64,000 nt of DNA from Bacteroidota bacterium. GTDB taxonomy: Bacteria; Bacteroidota; Bacteroidia; UBA8524. The stretch spans positions 124,001 through 188,000 of the forward strand of contig WGMZ01000007.1 in assembly GCA_016124735.1 (NCBI GenBank). Reading direction: 5' to 3'. Position numbers and translations under genes: made by a program. This document shows, piece by piece, positions 27,401-33,585 of the stretch. Under the pieces are notes generated by a model that made no database searches, was not told the DNA's origin, and saw only the letters and a list, made by a program, of their open reading frames with translations. Every line of letters starts with the position of its first letter. Position 1 is the stretch's first letter.

Positions 27401-29264
27401 AGGAGTAAGACACCGCACCATAGGAAGAGTCATGGAATACAAAATGATTTCCAGGATAACACTGGATTGAATCGTTCACAGAAAAGTTGGCATACAACGT
27501 AAACAAGGTAAGCGAATCGTTCCAAACAAAGGTATCGGCAGGAGAGGAGCTGAGAATGCGCAGTTTGTAATGGGTCGAGCTGGAGAGCCAACCTGGCATG
27601 GCTACCGAAAGGCTGTCTGTTCCTGTTGTCGAATCGCTAATGCTGTAGAGATTTGTCGGCGTCGCAAATTGTCCGGAACTATCGCTGAGTTGAAGTGTGT
27701 AGGTGTTTCCGTAATTCCGGGCGACCAGCTTATTAAAGCTGATTCGCAGGCTATCACCCCCACAAAATGTATGGGTATTCGGATTGTTCCAGGTTAGTTC
27801 ATAGGTAGAAAATTTAAGAAGGTAAGCGTCGTAATCGCCGGAACTGCCACCCAGACTATTTTGGTGGCCATTGTAACTGATGGCATTTGCACTGTAAGTT
27901 ACACCAGCGAAATAGATATTGCCCGCAGGATCAGTGAAAGCAGACCTTCCAAAATCCTGAGACGTTCCACCAATATAGGATGCTGTCTGACGAAGCCCGG
28001 CGCTATCAAATTTGATCCAGTATGCGTCCTGGTTCCCGCCACCATATGTATCTTGATAGCCGTTAAAACTGATATTACTGGTACTTGCCGTCGTCCCGGT
28101 AAGGTAGATATTATCCGAAAAGTCCGTAGCAATTTCCTGTCCGTCGTCTTCTCCGATTCCTCCGTAATATGTAGCCCAAATTCGGGCCCCGCTGCTATTG
28201 AATTTTACCAGGAATGCATCTTTGTCGCCACCAAAGCTGGTCTGAAATCCGTTCATGGATATGCTGCTGCTTCCGGTTTGTCCGGAGAGATATACATTGC
28301 CCGAATGGTCAGCGATGGCCATGGAGCGGTGTTCCGCTGAGCCTCCTCCATAATAGGTTCCCCATTGAAGGCTGCCGCTGCTGTCGTATTTTTCAAGAAA
28401 TGCATCCCCATTCCCACCATAACTGGTCTGGTAACCTCCACTGGCAATATTGTTATAGCTACTGGTGTATCCGGATAGGTAAACATATCCCTGGTCATCC
28501 GTGGTCACAGAAGGTCTTTCTTCGGTCGAACTTCCGCCACAATAGGTTCCCCAAATCAGGTTGCCATTACTGTCGAATTTTACCAGAAAATTATCCGAGT
28601 TTCCACCATAGCTGTTTTGGTGCCCGTTGTAACTGATTCCATTGGTGCTGTTGGTATATCCGGCTAAATAAACGCCGCCGAACCTATCGGCTGCCACCGC
28701 CCATCCGTAGTCATCGGAACTGCCACCATAATAGGTCGCCCAGATCCTGTTTCCATTGTGGTCAAATTTAACCAGGAAAGCGTCGCTTCCGCTATTCTTG
28801 CTGTTTTGGTAGCCATTGTAGCTTATCCCTGTGCTGCTGGTGGTTTGTCCAACCAGGTATACATTCCCAACCGGGTCTACTGCGATGGATTTTTCATCGC
28901 CGGCCATTCCACTGTAATAGGTGGCCCATTGCCGCACTCCGGCCGGACTAAACTTCGCAACAAATGCATAAAGGCTTCCATTACCGCTGTAAGAGTTCAG
29001 ATATCCATTATAAGCGATTGCATTGGAGCTCTTGGTGTTACCGGCTAAATAAACATAACCCGAATCATCTGTTGCAACAGTGGTTGCGTAGTCGCCCGAT
29101 GTGCCACCATAATAAGTAGCCCACAATAGGTCCTGGGCCGACACGAGAGAAATTGTACTGAACACCAGGAAGGAAAGCCAAGCCCACGCGCACCTTGAAA
29201 ATGTCGCTGCTCTGGCGAACATAAATGCAACGATGCCACAGACATTTCGGATCCTTTTCAACAT
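18162..29264 (-). CDS. Giant 3700-residue surface protein: SBBP repeats, PKD array, T9SS type B sorting domain
   Basis: Signal peptide to about residue 44 (SFLVFSTISLVSAQ). Residues 48-490 hold seven SBBP repeats of 62-65 aa, each opening with WATYYGG-like and containing GNVYLAGxT; these usually build a beta-propeller. A beta-sandwich segment and irregular PKD-type domains (WxFGDG cores) run from about 600 to 1960. Seventeen modules of strictly 84 (twice 85) residues, each beginning ND-x2-QC, occupy about 1960-3390, followed by one degenerate module and a Cys-containing linker. The last 90 residues (IYLPNAFTPNKDDLHPVY...FNRWGEIVYKG...GWDG) form the gliding-motility-associated CHU_C/type B sorting domain. 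It is predicted to be exported by T9SS and stay surface-linked. Adhesion is the likely role (inference). Several plus-strand ORFs over it are shadows. An in-frame ATG at codon 15 is an alternative start. Confidence 0.95.
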   Translation of the reverse strand: MLKRIRNVCGIVAFMFARAATFSRCAWAWLSFLVFSTISLVSAQDLLWATYYGGTSGDYATTVATDDSGYVYLAGNTKSSNAIAYNGYLNSYSGNGSLYAFVAKFSPAGVRQWATYYSGMAGDEKSIAVDPVGNVYLVGQTTSSTGISYNGYQNSKNSGSDAFLVKFDHNGNRIWATYYGGSSDDYGWAVAADRFGGVYLAGYTNSTNGISYNGHQNSYGGNSDNFLVKFDSNGNLIWGTYCGGSSTEERPSVTTDDQGYVYLSGYTSSYNNIASGGYQTSYGGNGDAFLEKYDSSGSLQWGTYYGGGSAEHRSMAIADHSGNVYLSGQTGSSSISMNGFQTSFGGDKDAFLVKFNSSGARIWATYYGGIGEDDGQEIATDFSDNIYLTGTTASTSNISFNGYQDTYGGGNQDAYWIKFDSAGLRQTASYIGGTSQDFGRSAFTDPAGNIYFAGVTYSANAISYNGHQNSLGGSSGDYDAYLLKFSTYELTWNNPNTHTFCGGDSLRISFNKLVARNYGNTYTLQLSDSSGQFATPTNLYSISDSTTGTDSLSVAMPGWLSSSTHYKLRILSSSPADTFVWNDSLTLFTLYANFSVNDSIQCYPGNHFVFHDSSYGAVSYSWYFNDVFSGNSNTDSVANPSHDFSLSGTYHVRLVATNSQGCRDTLVQTMQVNKDASATIQYSNGCLGLSTSFSPSLDLDSKDSVQSYLWRFGDGDSSFAFNPSHAYSDTGVYNVTLIFTTRSGCIDTSTQSTHIYLKPQISLSADSVCRGLNVDYQLSSSNTGIATYQWNFGDGFTSSSTSPSHQYSGAGNYSNYLKTTFLDGTYCVSDYDSIRVLPLPGANFVIDNDTQCYKGNQVCVHLLNQSSNTQRRRVLFDDGYVDVTDAPSDTFVCYSYSDPAGGSYYIAVQMLDSNGCSQSISTDTAVVIHPEFDTDFSQSISNGCFSTEVDFSNSSNQNPPDVSSFYWDFGDGLKDSSNWSSVKHTYTSNGSFTVKLWAENSDGCKDSSFGSSNITNVNYVVDASIDSIKSTCSSNNRIYASQTPISGATIQWVWQSTDTGSNFSTSFSFEFPGVYHPYVLISYNGCDSLKYLDTLTITGPYARIGAITNKFQCQVSDTVYAVNNSDYFGSTMHGAFWNFGDAFAASCTTNYLAGINATGNCRYATDSFNTKHMYDLNHEGCYYMSLIAYDTINGCSDTVSENISLTAPVAGPDSSLGLKGLFTIQSKTCLGPEADKEISVSLSETQPLCGKQSFWIMWDSTCAANTGNFNNYWKAIIQTHNYDYDNAPCDPNGYVTIGLVIQNGDDSLGNVCRDTVYYHNILHFNFMDPRFGSSYDSSSYYCKGSSFDFYLNAANQDSVYRIIWDWGDGSQTDTNTTDTIQHTFANSGSYQIINQIFTKDGCTGSDTMSINIGVNASLSFSDMSLCVGDSFQVLPQIFYLTDGYNYWADSSRLSANKEELFFNFDDGNGYQNLGTEPWVYNSSIKNYLISVAFRDSMSCWDTINYQDSVRVFGVYAEFSTSQDTFLCPQAIAFRDLSSLYDSTANTSQPDDSLITWVWSFGSGLANSSLQNPERYLSAGDYSVQLKVTNTTGCSDSVRHPLVIVGPIANFTFQSDSIGCEPLRVYFKNESSNATNYIWQFNDSGNTVLSTTSDTAFYFDYELYGNFIPTLTAQGSFNQNGITVSCEATYPDSTAWDSLRLVSVYETPNAGFSYTTNCANKSASFTNTSITDNNSILSFLWEFGDGDTSSQQEPTHYYSDTGHYFVILHTYSEHGCEDTLGKEIVIAPQPVAWFSFNEVCLGTTTLFKDSTNAFNDLIYDWQWDFGDGGSSNLEDPFHDYQGDSSYTIILIVTNIGGCMDTASRSLRIHSYPKASFTVSNQCQYDTIRFSDLSTNSEMPLSYSWSLSDGHTSTQKNPVLKYSSPGAKFITQIVSSVWGCKDTAIGGVSVYAIPAASYSVNDSMQCQDFESFAFSDLSTLSSGSYTRNWNFGDGSTDTAIAPVHLYSSYGNYNVSLVVKSDQSCYDTTLHTMTVFAPIEVAFAIDDPFQCEYENNFTFTDTSTVQNGSISRSWYPGDGNSSTDSIYTHAYSDTGSFVVRLVQLSDQGCRDTLEKTVYINPSPRASFSVNDSTQCLAGNLFQLTNSSSVAKGNYTSTWYFGDQDSAVVQDTNHTYSQDSTWQIYLIVQSDSACSDTASHTSITYPMPVSYFGMSDTALCLSGNQFNFYDSSSIKNGSISQFWQFGDGDSSSNQNPSHSYALEGVYTIQLRTQSNFGCEDTSERNLEVYPMPQARISFSDTALCYRDNQFTFIDSSTIVYGDWTREWSLGEGSGDTNQFAVHNYSQDSVWHLALRIVSSHACADSAFQDIYVYPQAQSAFTVNDSQQCESGNLFLLTNLSSVHQDSLSYSWSFGDTNTDTATAPSHSYLLPGIYTVVLIANTPHLCADTSLDTMTVFPNPQAWIGLSDSNLCFRNHQFKFVDSSQIAYGSWVRVWNFGDATTDTSVISTHHYSSDSSYLVALRIESSHGCLDSAFRTYTVYPQASSDFSVNDSDQCLSDHLFILQNLSSVRKGSLSYSWDFGDGNQDTATQVNHSYSAYGIYTVQLVAITPFACNDTFQETMIVYPNPDAKIGINDSLLCFRNHVFDFKDSTLLPYGSHSRLWLFGDGNSDTAQSVLHSYGQFGVYPAELHVESEYGCKDSAFRTYEVYPQAQAHFSINDTVQCFNGHSFDFANQSQLAQGQLFYTWEFGDGQSDTSTQISHQYAVFGDYSVRLIATTFHQCSDTLDQNVRINPNPLTKIWSNDSFQCINAQSFDLADSSTLAEGNYSREWKLGDGDSSELASFTHPYANPGLYTIHLYLESDKGCLDSGELDIEVFPKPFPFFSVNDTDQCLNTNDFQFSNSSTLSKGTQTFVWNFGDGDSSSLENPAHTYQYSDTMRAVLLATSDEGCVDSVKHDMVVFPKPIASWIINDTAQCVNTNDFQFHAQVQLSSGNISHYFWDLENKRDSGDLDTARTYMNPGTYPVSFLVQTEMNCWDTLQNTLTVHPKPHSLFSINDSTQCLNTQNFVFTNTSSISTGTLTYKWMLGDGDSSTDFEPIHFYLKHDTVDVILYAKSQLGCYDTSEHIVIIYPKPDVYFSTNDTDQCLNGNRFIFSNQSSIPYGTLLHQWVFGDGQSSLNKDNVVVYSTQNTYLVQLKETSNHGCSDSFSNTMIVYPKPNPGFSINDAGQCVNTQDFEFSDQSSIDYGNLHYIYRFGTLGEDTSANPSFYFSPYGDYIVRQVLISDHACTDSLDKEVNVYPKPKANYDVNDSAQCVNYQEFQFFQRSSIDDGGLISYHWDFDDGTTATGQFTPHHFDQPGWYQVVHFTQSDSNCWDTIRKSIRVFPKPTASILYNDSAQCLSTNFYHGSSNSFDSTGINGYYWNIDSDSISKDSSFEHHFSSVGEKTLTLRVRSIDGCYDTTSRKVYIKPMPDPGFSGLKSYFCNDEDPVTLTPNTPGGVFSGPNVVDPQYVPTNLWNDTVKYWVEVNGCADSMYQATQVYPFPKVELGPDTTLCKNEFIPFDLTFWGSRYFWNGKETRADHRINSPGTYYVSVTNLCGTATDSITVSFLNDLCRIYLPNAFTPNKDDLHPVYFPVQFDLEVMNYTIFNRWGEIVYKGTIDSPGWDGSFEGQPAQQDVYAIQVYYEYHLHGEKISGILTGNITVLR
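19096..23388 (-). repeat. Seventeen in-phase 252/255-bp modules inside the giant gene
   Basis: Module boundaries taken at the ND-x2-QC codons fall at 23386, 23134, 22882, 22630, 22378, 22126, 21874, 21622, 21370, 21118, 20866, 20614, 20362, 20107, 19855, 19603, 19351 and 19096. Spacing is 252 bp except 255 at two steps (20362 to 20107, 19351 to 19096). I read most of these anchors in the sequence; 21874 and 21370 follow from module lengths. Protein consensus: ND-x2-QC ... F-x-F/L ... SS ... G ... W-x-FGDG ... H-x-Y ... GC-x-D ... VYPxP. Confidence 0.9.
20614..22632 (-). repeat. Four 504-bp two-module super-repeats
   Basis: Within the array, alternating modules resemble each other more than their neighbours: one type carries SLSYSWxFGD...PNPxAxIG, the other LCFRNHxFxF...DSAFRTYxVYPQA. 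Four such pairs span 22630 to 20614, exactly 4 x 504 bp. The two central pairs are the most alike. Confidence 0.75.
27800..29123 (-). repeat. Seven SBBP repeats at the N-terminus of the giant protein
   Basis: Seven units of about 62-65 codons opening WATYYGG, WATYYSG, WATYYGG, WGTYCGG, WGTYYGG, WATYYGG and TASYIGG. Each has a YLAG/YLSG strand and an FLVKF-like closing strand. Confidence 0.88.
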
Positions 29265-29337
29265 GCAATTTCCCAGGCAAGATAGATAAAATTGCAGCGT
29301 ATTTCAGCCTAAGGTATTGGGCAGAAAAGGAATAAGG

Positions 29338-30084
29338 CTATTGCCTTCGACGAATATCGTAGGCCTTGCTATATTTCACATATGGATAGATGCTGGAAAA
29401 AACCGACCAGCATAAACCCGCGTATCCGTTCATGAAATTCAATTGCAGGAGGTAGAATTTCAGAAAGTTAATAGGGATTAAGAAAAAATTAATAAGAGGC
29501 AGTCGGTTTTTACCCCTATTTACGAGATCCTCTGCAGCAAGGCTGGTATAACGGTTAAATTTACCTAAATAATTATCGATACTGTCGAAGCTGTAATGAG
29601 CCACCTTTCCTGGTAAAACTCCGGTCCTTGCCTTGGTTTCCACTTTTTCATGGACTGCAGGGGTTGTCCATTGGGCATGTTTTCGATGGAAGAATCGTAA
29701 TTGGAAATCCTTGGATTCCTTGCCAAAACGAAACGCCCTTCCCATGAATACCAAATAACGTTTTAAATACCAGGCCATGAACGGAATATCCTCTTCGTTT
29801 TGATCCTCCAGAAATTTCCATAAGGCTGGGTCGGGAACTTCATCTGCATCCAAACTGAGAATCCACTCATTTTTCGCTTCATCTACTCCAAACTGTTTTT
29901 GCTGACCGAATCCTTCGAAGTCGTGCTGTATCACCCGTGCTCCAAATGATTTGGCAATTTCTGAGGTGCGGTCACTGCTGTTGGAGTCTACCACCAAAAT
30001 TTCATCGGCACCCTGTATGCTACTCAAAAGCTTTTCAATTCTTTTGGATTCGTTAAAAGCGATGATGACCACAGAATATTTCAT
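29338..30084 (-). CDS. Family 2 glycosyltransferase (WaaE/KdtX-like)
   Basis: 248 residues. GT-A fold: YSVVIIAFNESKRIEKLLSSI, ADEILVVDSNSSDRTSEIA and the metal-binding DADE (LSLDADEVPDP). The RYLVFMGRAFRFG...KDFQLRFFHR and VHEKVE segments, plus a C-terminal hydrophobic region (PLINFFLIPINFLKFYLLQLNF), match the LPS-core GT2 group related to WaaE/KdtX. It probably adds a sugar to a lipid-linked or LPS-core acceptor on the inner-membrane face. Overlaps the O-antigen ligase-like gene by 4 bp, supporting a shared envelope-glycan role. Confidence 0.9.
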   Translation of the reverse strand: MKYSVVIIAFNESKRIEKLLSSIQGADEILVVDSNSSDRTSEIAKSFGARVIQHDFEGFGQQKQFGVDEAKNEWILSLDADEVPDPALWKFLEDQNEEDIPFMAWYLKRYLVFMGRAFRFGKESKDFQLRFFHRKHAQWTTPAVHEKVETKARTGVLPGKVAHYSFDSIDNYLGKFNRYTSLAAEDLVNRGKNRLPLINFFLIPINFLKFYLLQLNFMNGYAGLCWSVFSSIYPYVKYSKAYDIRRRQ

Positions 30085-31343
30085 TGTTCCGGTGCCTTGG
30101 GTTCTCCCATTTCGTTAACAAAGAGCAGGAAGAAAGGAAATAAGCATATACCCAGCTGCGTTTGCAAGATAGACTCAAAGCACAAAGCGACCAAAAAGCA
30201 GGAATAGATTGCCAGTTTAAGCAAACGGGGCTTTCGCCAATAATCCAGGATTCCTCCAATCAATAAAGAAAGTAGAAGCAGGGCATTGGGCCAGCCGGAA
30301 GCAATGGCAATTTCCAGGTATTGATTATGAGGTGGAATACGGTTTTCAAGCCATAACATGCTCTCATCTTCATTGTATTGCTGTGCCATGGCTTGGTCTG
30401 CGTCGCCCAATCCAACGCCCATCGGATGTTTCTTCAAAATATGCCAGGCCGTTTTCCATGCTTCCACCCGCATGGCCAGACTTCGGTGATTGATGCTGCG
30501 GTCGCCATGAATTGCCTGAAGATCTTCCATCGAATTTTTAACCTTATTGCGCACCGCCTCGAAACTGAAATAGCTGACCAAAGGAATGATCAGACAGAAA
30601 CCCAAACCGATCCAAACATATTTATTGCTTTTACTGCGCCGCCAATGCCAAAGCATAAGTATCAGCAAGCCGAAATAGAGTCCAATGATACCTGTTCTGG
30701 CCAGAAACCAGTGAATGGTTATAAGATGAATTATTCCTAAAACAAGCCAAATAGCCTTCTTGCTTTTGCTCCAGGCAAATCCGCAATAAAACAGAGCTAC
30801 AGCCTGAATCAAGCTAAAATAAATATGATTGATTCCTGATTCCTGAAACTTGCTGGAGCTGATTGCGGTAAGGTGCCAGGGCCAACTTTTCCCATCCCAG
30901 ATGGGAATGGCTCCCGACTCCAACAATGCGAGATCAATGTTGTTTTTATAAAGCAGGTAGCGAAATAGTGAGATGATTGCAAATACAGCGGCCAAACTGA
31001 TCCAATACAAATGAGCCTTTTTGAAAAAAGAATTTCCTGTTTTATCAGGTGGGTTCAGCGCCGCAAGGGGAATCAAAATCAATGCGAGTTGCCGAACTAT
31101 CACCTGCAACCAGTCATGGATATTTTCGCTCCATAAACCACTGAGCAAATTCATAACCCAGATGAGTAAGATGATCCAGGCATAGCGATTTGCTCTGAAA
31201 TGGTAGGGAGGGAGCAGCGACGACAAACCCAGTAGAATACTGCCAACACTAAGAAAAAAGGGAGTTACCTGCTGATACATAAAGCCGGTTCCCAACAGGA
31301 GGATTCCTGTTCGAAAAAAGGGAAGCTTCAGCTTTTGCAGCAT
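30081..31343 (-). CDS. O-antigen ligase / Wzy-type polymerase family membrane protein
   Basis: 420 residues with about ten to twelve hydrophobic segments and one large periplasmic loop. The loop (residues about 260-345) contains RSINHRSLAMRVEAWKTAWHILKKHPMGVGLGD and ENRIPPHNQYLEIAIASGW. The R-x3-W and PHNxYLE elements are the signature of the Wzy_C/O-antigen ligase family. WaaL-like ligation and Wzy-like polymerisation cannot be told apart by sequence. Start is an ATG 1 bp from the stop of the upstream LysM gene. Confidence 0.88.
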   Translation of the reverse strand: MLQKLKLPFFRTGILLLGTGFMYQQVTPFFLSVGSILLGLSSLLPPYHFRANRYAWIILLIWVMNLLSGLWSENIHDWLQVIVRQLALILIPLAALNPPDKTGNSFFKKAHLYWISLAAVFAIISLFRYLLYKNNIDLALLESGAIPIWDGKSWPWHLTAISSSKFQESGINHIYFSLIQAVALFYCGFAWSKSKKAIWLVLGIIHLITIHWFLARTGIIGLYFGLLILMLWHWRRSKSNKYVWIGLGFCLIIPLVSYFSFEAVRNKVKNSMEDLQAIHGDRSINHRSLAMRVEAWKTAWHILKKHPMGVGLGDADQAMAQQYNEDESMLWLENRIPPHNQYLEIAIASGWPNALLLLSLLIGGILDYWRKPRLLKLAIYSCFLVALCFESILQTQLGICLFPFFLLFVNEMGEPKAPEQ

Positions 31344-31344
31344 A

Positions 31345-32175
31345 TTAACGGGTATAATTCAATCGTACATTTACCCGGTCGTTGTTGTCAACACCAAGTC
31401 TTTTGCCAGCTGCCTCGCTTAGTTTTATCACTACTTGATTCTCCAGTTTATCAGGTTTCCCTACTACACGAACAAATACAGATTTATTTGTACTAAGGTT
31501 GGTGACCATGATAATTGTGCCTACCTCAGCAGTTGGGTGTAAGCAAAAGCTGCGGGATTGATTCATGGTTTCATTCATGGCAACTACGGCAAAACCTTCT
31601 TCTTTCACCTCTCCTGTTACGCTGTTGTATTCGTAACTTCCTTTTGGATTCTCCGGAAGCTTGGGAGTGGTATTTTCTTTCGGAGTTTGTGGTTTTTCCT
31701 CGCCTCCATAATTTTCGTGATGCTCCTTATTCTGAGGCTTTTCTCCCTGGATAATCAATTCCTGTCCCACATCCAGGCTATTGGAGCTTAGTTTATTCTT
31801 CGTTTTTATCTGATCCACACTTACATTGTATAGCTTTGAAATAGCATACAATGTTTCTCCACTTTTAACGATATGGACGATATATTCTTCCTGTGGGACT
31901 GCTTTTTGAGATTCAGGGTTTGGAATCGGAACCAGAATTATTTGTCCAATTTGCAACCCGTTTGCTCCTTCGGGATTTGCCTTTTTAATCTCATTTACAT
32001 CGGCATTGTAACGCCTTGCAATGGCATAAAGTCCTTCTCCCTTTTCCACCCGATGCATGATATAGTATTGGCCATTGACCACTTTCACTCCAAGTGAATC
32101 CAAGGGAGAGGTGGCATGGTGAGCCAGGGTAGGAATACTGAACAAAATACCGAGAAGTAAAAGCAGATTTTTCAT
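31345..32175 (-). CDS. Secreted LysM protein with RlpA-like double-psi beta-barrel
   Basis: About 276 residues from ATG 32175; the track's TTG at 32199 lies inside a TACCTTTG promoter box. Signal peptide KNLLLLLGILFSIPTLAHH. Two LysM domains (about 42-88, HRVEKGEGLYAIARRYN; about 100-145, HIVKSGETLYAISKLYN) bind peptidoglycan. A Pro/Glu/Lys linker leads to a C-terminal double-psi barrel (GFAVVAMNE...LHPTAEVGTIIMVTN...VRVVG). The barrel resembles RlpA, a glycan-binding or lytic fold, but I cannot confirm catalytic residues. First gene of the operon with the O-antigen ligase-like protein and GT2. Confidence 0.87.
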   Translation of the reverse strand: MKNLLLLLGILFSIPTLAHHATSPLDSLGVKVVNGQYYIMHRVEKGEGLYAIARRYNADVNEIKKANPEGANGLQIGQIILVPIPNPESQKAVPQEEYIVHIVKSGETLYAISKLYNVSVDQIKTKNKLSSNSLDVGQELIIQGEKPQNKEHHENYGGEEKPQTPKENTTPKLPENPKGSYEYNSVTGEVKEEGFAVVAMNETMNQSRSFCLHPTAEVGTIIMVTNLSTNKSVFVRVVGKPDKLENQVVIKLSEAAGKRLGVDNNDRVNVRLNYTR

Positions 32176-32196
32176 GCGCGAAAGGAATATACCAAA

Positions 32197-32204
32197 CAAA
32201 GGTA
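32197..32204 (-). promoter_or_regulatory. -7 box (TACCTTTG) for the LysM/O-antigen ligase/GT2 operon
   Basis: TAnnTTTG match 21 nt before ATG 32175 on the minus strand; divergent from the nfeD promoter about 20 bp away. Confidence 0.45.
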
Positions 32205-32225
32205 ATCACTTGCATGCTTTTCACT

Positions 32226-32233
32226 TAATTTCG
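32226..32233 (+). promoter_or_regulatory. Probable -7 box (TAATTTCG) for nfeD-like gene
   Basis: One mismatch to TAnnTTTG, 5 nt before ATG 32239, implying a very short leader. Confidence 0.35.
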
Positions 32234-32238
32234 TAAGC

Positions 32239-33585
32239 ATGAGGATTGCTTCATTTATCATCACTGTGCTGTTAATAATTAGCGGACTGCATGCACAAAA
32301 TCGTACCGATTCTGTATTTGGGAGCCACAAACGCATCTATGAGTTCAGGATTTTTGAGGAAATAGCGCCTGCTGCCACCCGAAAAACGAGTCGGGCCATT
32401 GATGAAGCAAACGCCATGAATGCTGACCTCATTATTCTACACCTGAACACCTACGGCGGACTTGTGAGTGATGCCGATTCAATTCGCACACGTATTTTGA
32501 ATTCGAAAATTCCAGTCTATGTGTTTATCGAAAACAATGCAGCTTCGGCCGGAGCGCTCATTTCCATTGCATGTAACCGGATTTTTATGAAGGAAGGGGC
32601 AACCATTGGTGCAGCAACGGTGGTGGAGGGGAGCGGAGCTGCCGCGCCGGATAAATACCAAAGCTACATGCGCTCTAAAATGCGGGCCACTGCCACTGCC
32701 AGAGGAAGAAGTCCTGAAATTGCTGAAGCCATGGTAGATGGAGACAAAGTCGTACCCGGATTGAATGACACCGGGGATGTGGTTACCCTCACAACAGATG
32801 AAGCGATTCAATGGGGTTTTTGCGATGGAAAATATGCCAGTATAGAAGACATGCTGAAAGCCTATGGAATTGTCGATTATCGAATGATCGTTCAGGAAGT
32901 GGGGTGGATTGATAACGCGATTGGTTTTCTGATATCTCCAGGAGTGAGTGGTGTTTTGGTATTAATAATCCTGGGAGGATTGTACTATGAAATTCGTACA
33001 CCAGGCATTGGTTTTCCTTTGCTTGCCTCAGTTGTGGCGGCATTGCTGTATTTCGCTCCTCTTTATTTGGAAGGATTGGCTGACAATTGGGAAATCCTCA
33101 TTTTTATCCTCGGACTGGTCTTGCTTGGACTCGAAATTTTTGTAATACCGGGATGGGGATTTGCCGGAATATCTGGATTGGTTTTGATGTTCGGATCCTT
33201 GGTATTGGCGGCTGTCAATAATATTGTATTCGACTTCAGCGCATCCAATCCTGAGCAGATTCATAGTGCCTTATTGCGCGTCGTTTATGGAGTGTTGGGC
33301 TTTATTGTATTTGCTATTCTTTCAGCCCGCTTCTTTGTGGATAGTCCGCTATTCAAAAAAATCGGATTGGAAGCTACGCTTCAAAAAGCTGAAGATCCGG
33401 TTTCTGTTGACTTGGTTGGAAAGGATGGAATCAGCGTTACCGATTTAAAGCCTTCTGGCTACGTGGAAGTAGATGGGAAAGAATACGAAGCGAGATCCCT
33501 GGACGGTTACCTCCCAAAAGGACAGAAAGTAAAAATTAAAAAGAAAGAAGCCTGGACCTTGTTGGTGGAAGCTTACAATGCGTAG
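32239..33585 (+). CDS. NfeD-family membrane serine protease (ClpP-like plus NfeD domain)
   Basis: 448 residues. Signal peptide (RIASFIITVLLIISGLHAQ), a ClpP/SppA-like protease domain (30-215), four or five membrane helices (about 225-355) and a cytosolic OB-fold NfeD domain (about 380-448: VGKDGISVTDLKPSGYVEVDGKEYEA). The catalytic Ser is in NNAASAGALIS and the likely Lys base in YMRSKMRATA, as in the archaeal 1510-N protease. Such proteins often partner with stomatin/flotillin-like SPFH proteins, but none is next to it. Its 3' end overlaps the convergent transporter gene by 13 bp. Confidence 0.92.
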   Translation: MRIASFIITVLLIISGLHAQNRTDSVFGSHKRIYEFRIFEEIAPAATRKTSRAIDEANAMNADLIILHLNTYGGLVSDADSIRTRILNSKIPVYVFIENNAASAGALISIACNRIFMKEGATIGAATVVEGSGAAAPDKYQSYMRSKMRATATARGRSPEIAEAMVDGDKVVPGLNDTGDVVTLTTDEAIQWGFCDGKYASIEDMLKAYGIVDYRMIVQEVGWIDNAIGFLISPGVSGVLVLIILGGLYYEIRTPGIGFPLLASVVAALLYFAPLYLEGLADNWEILIFILGLVLLGLEIFVIPGWGFAGISGLVLMFGSLVLAAVNNIVFDFSASNPEQIHSALLRVVYGVLGFIVFAILSARFFVDSPLFKKIGLEATLQKAEDPVSVDLVGKDGISVTDLKPSGYVEVDGKEYEARSLDGYLPKGQKVKIKKKEAWTLLVEAYNA

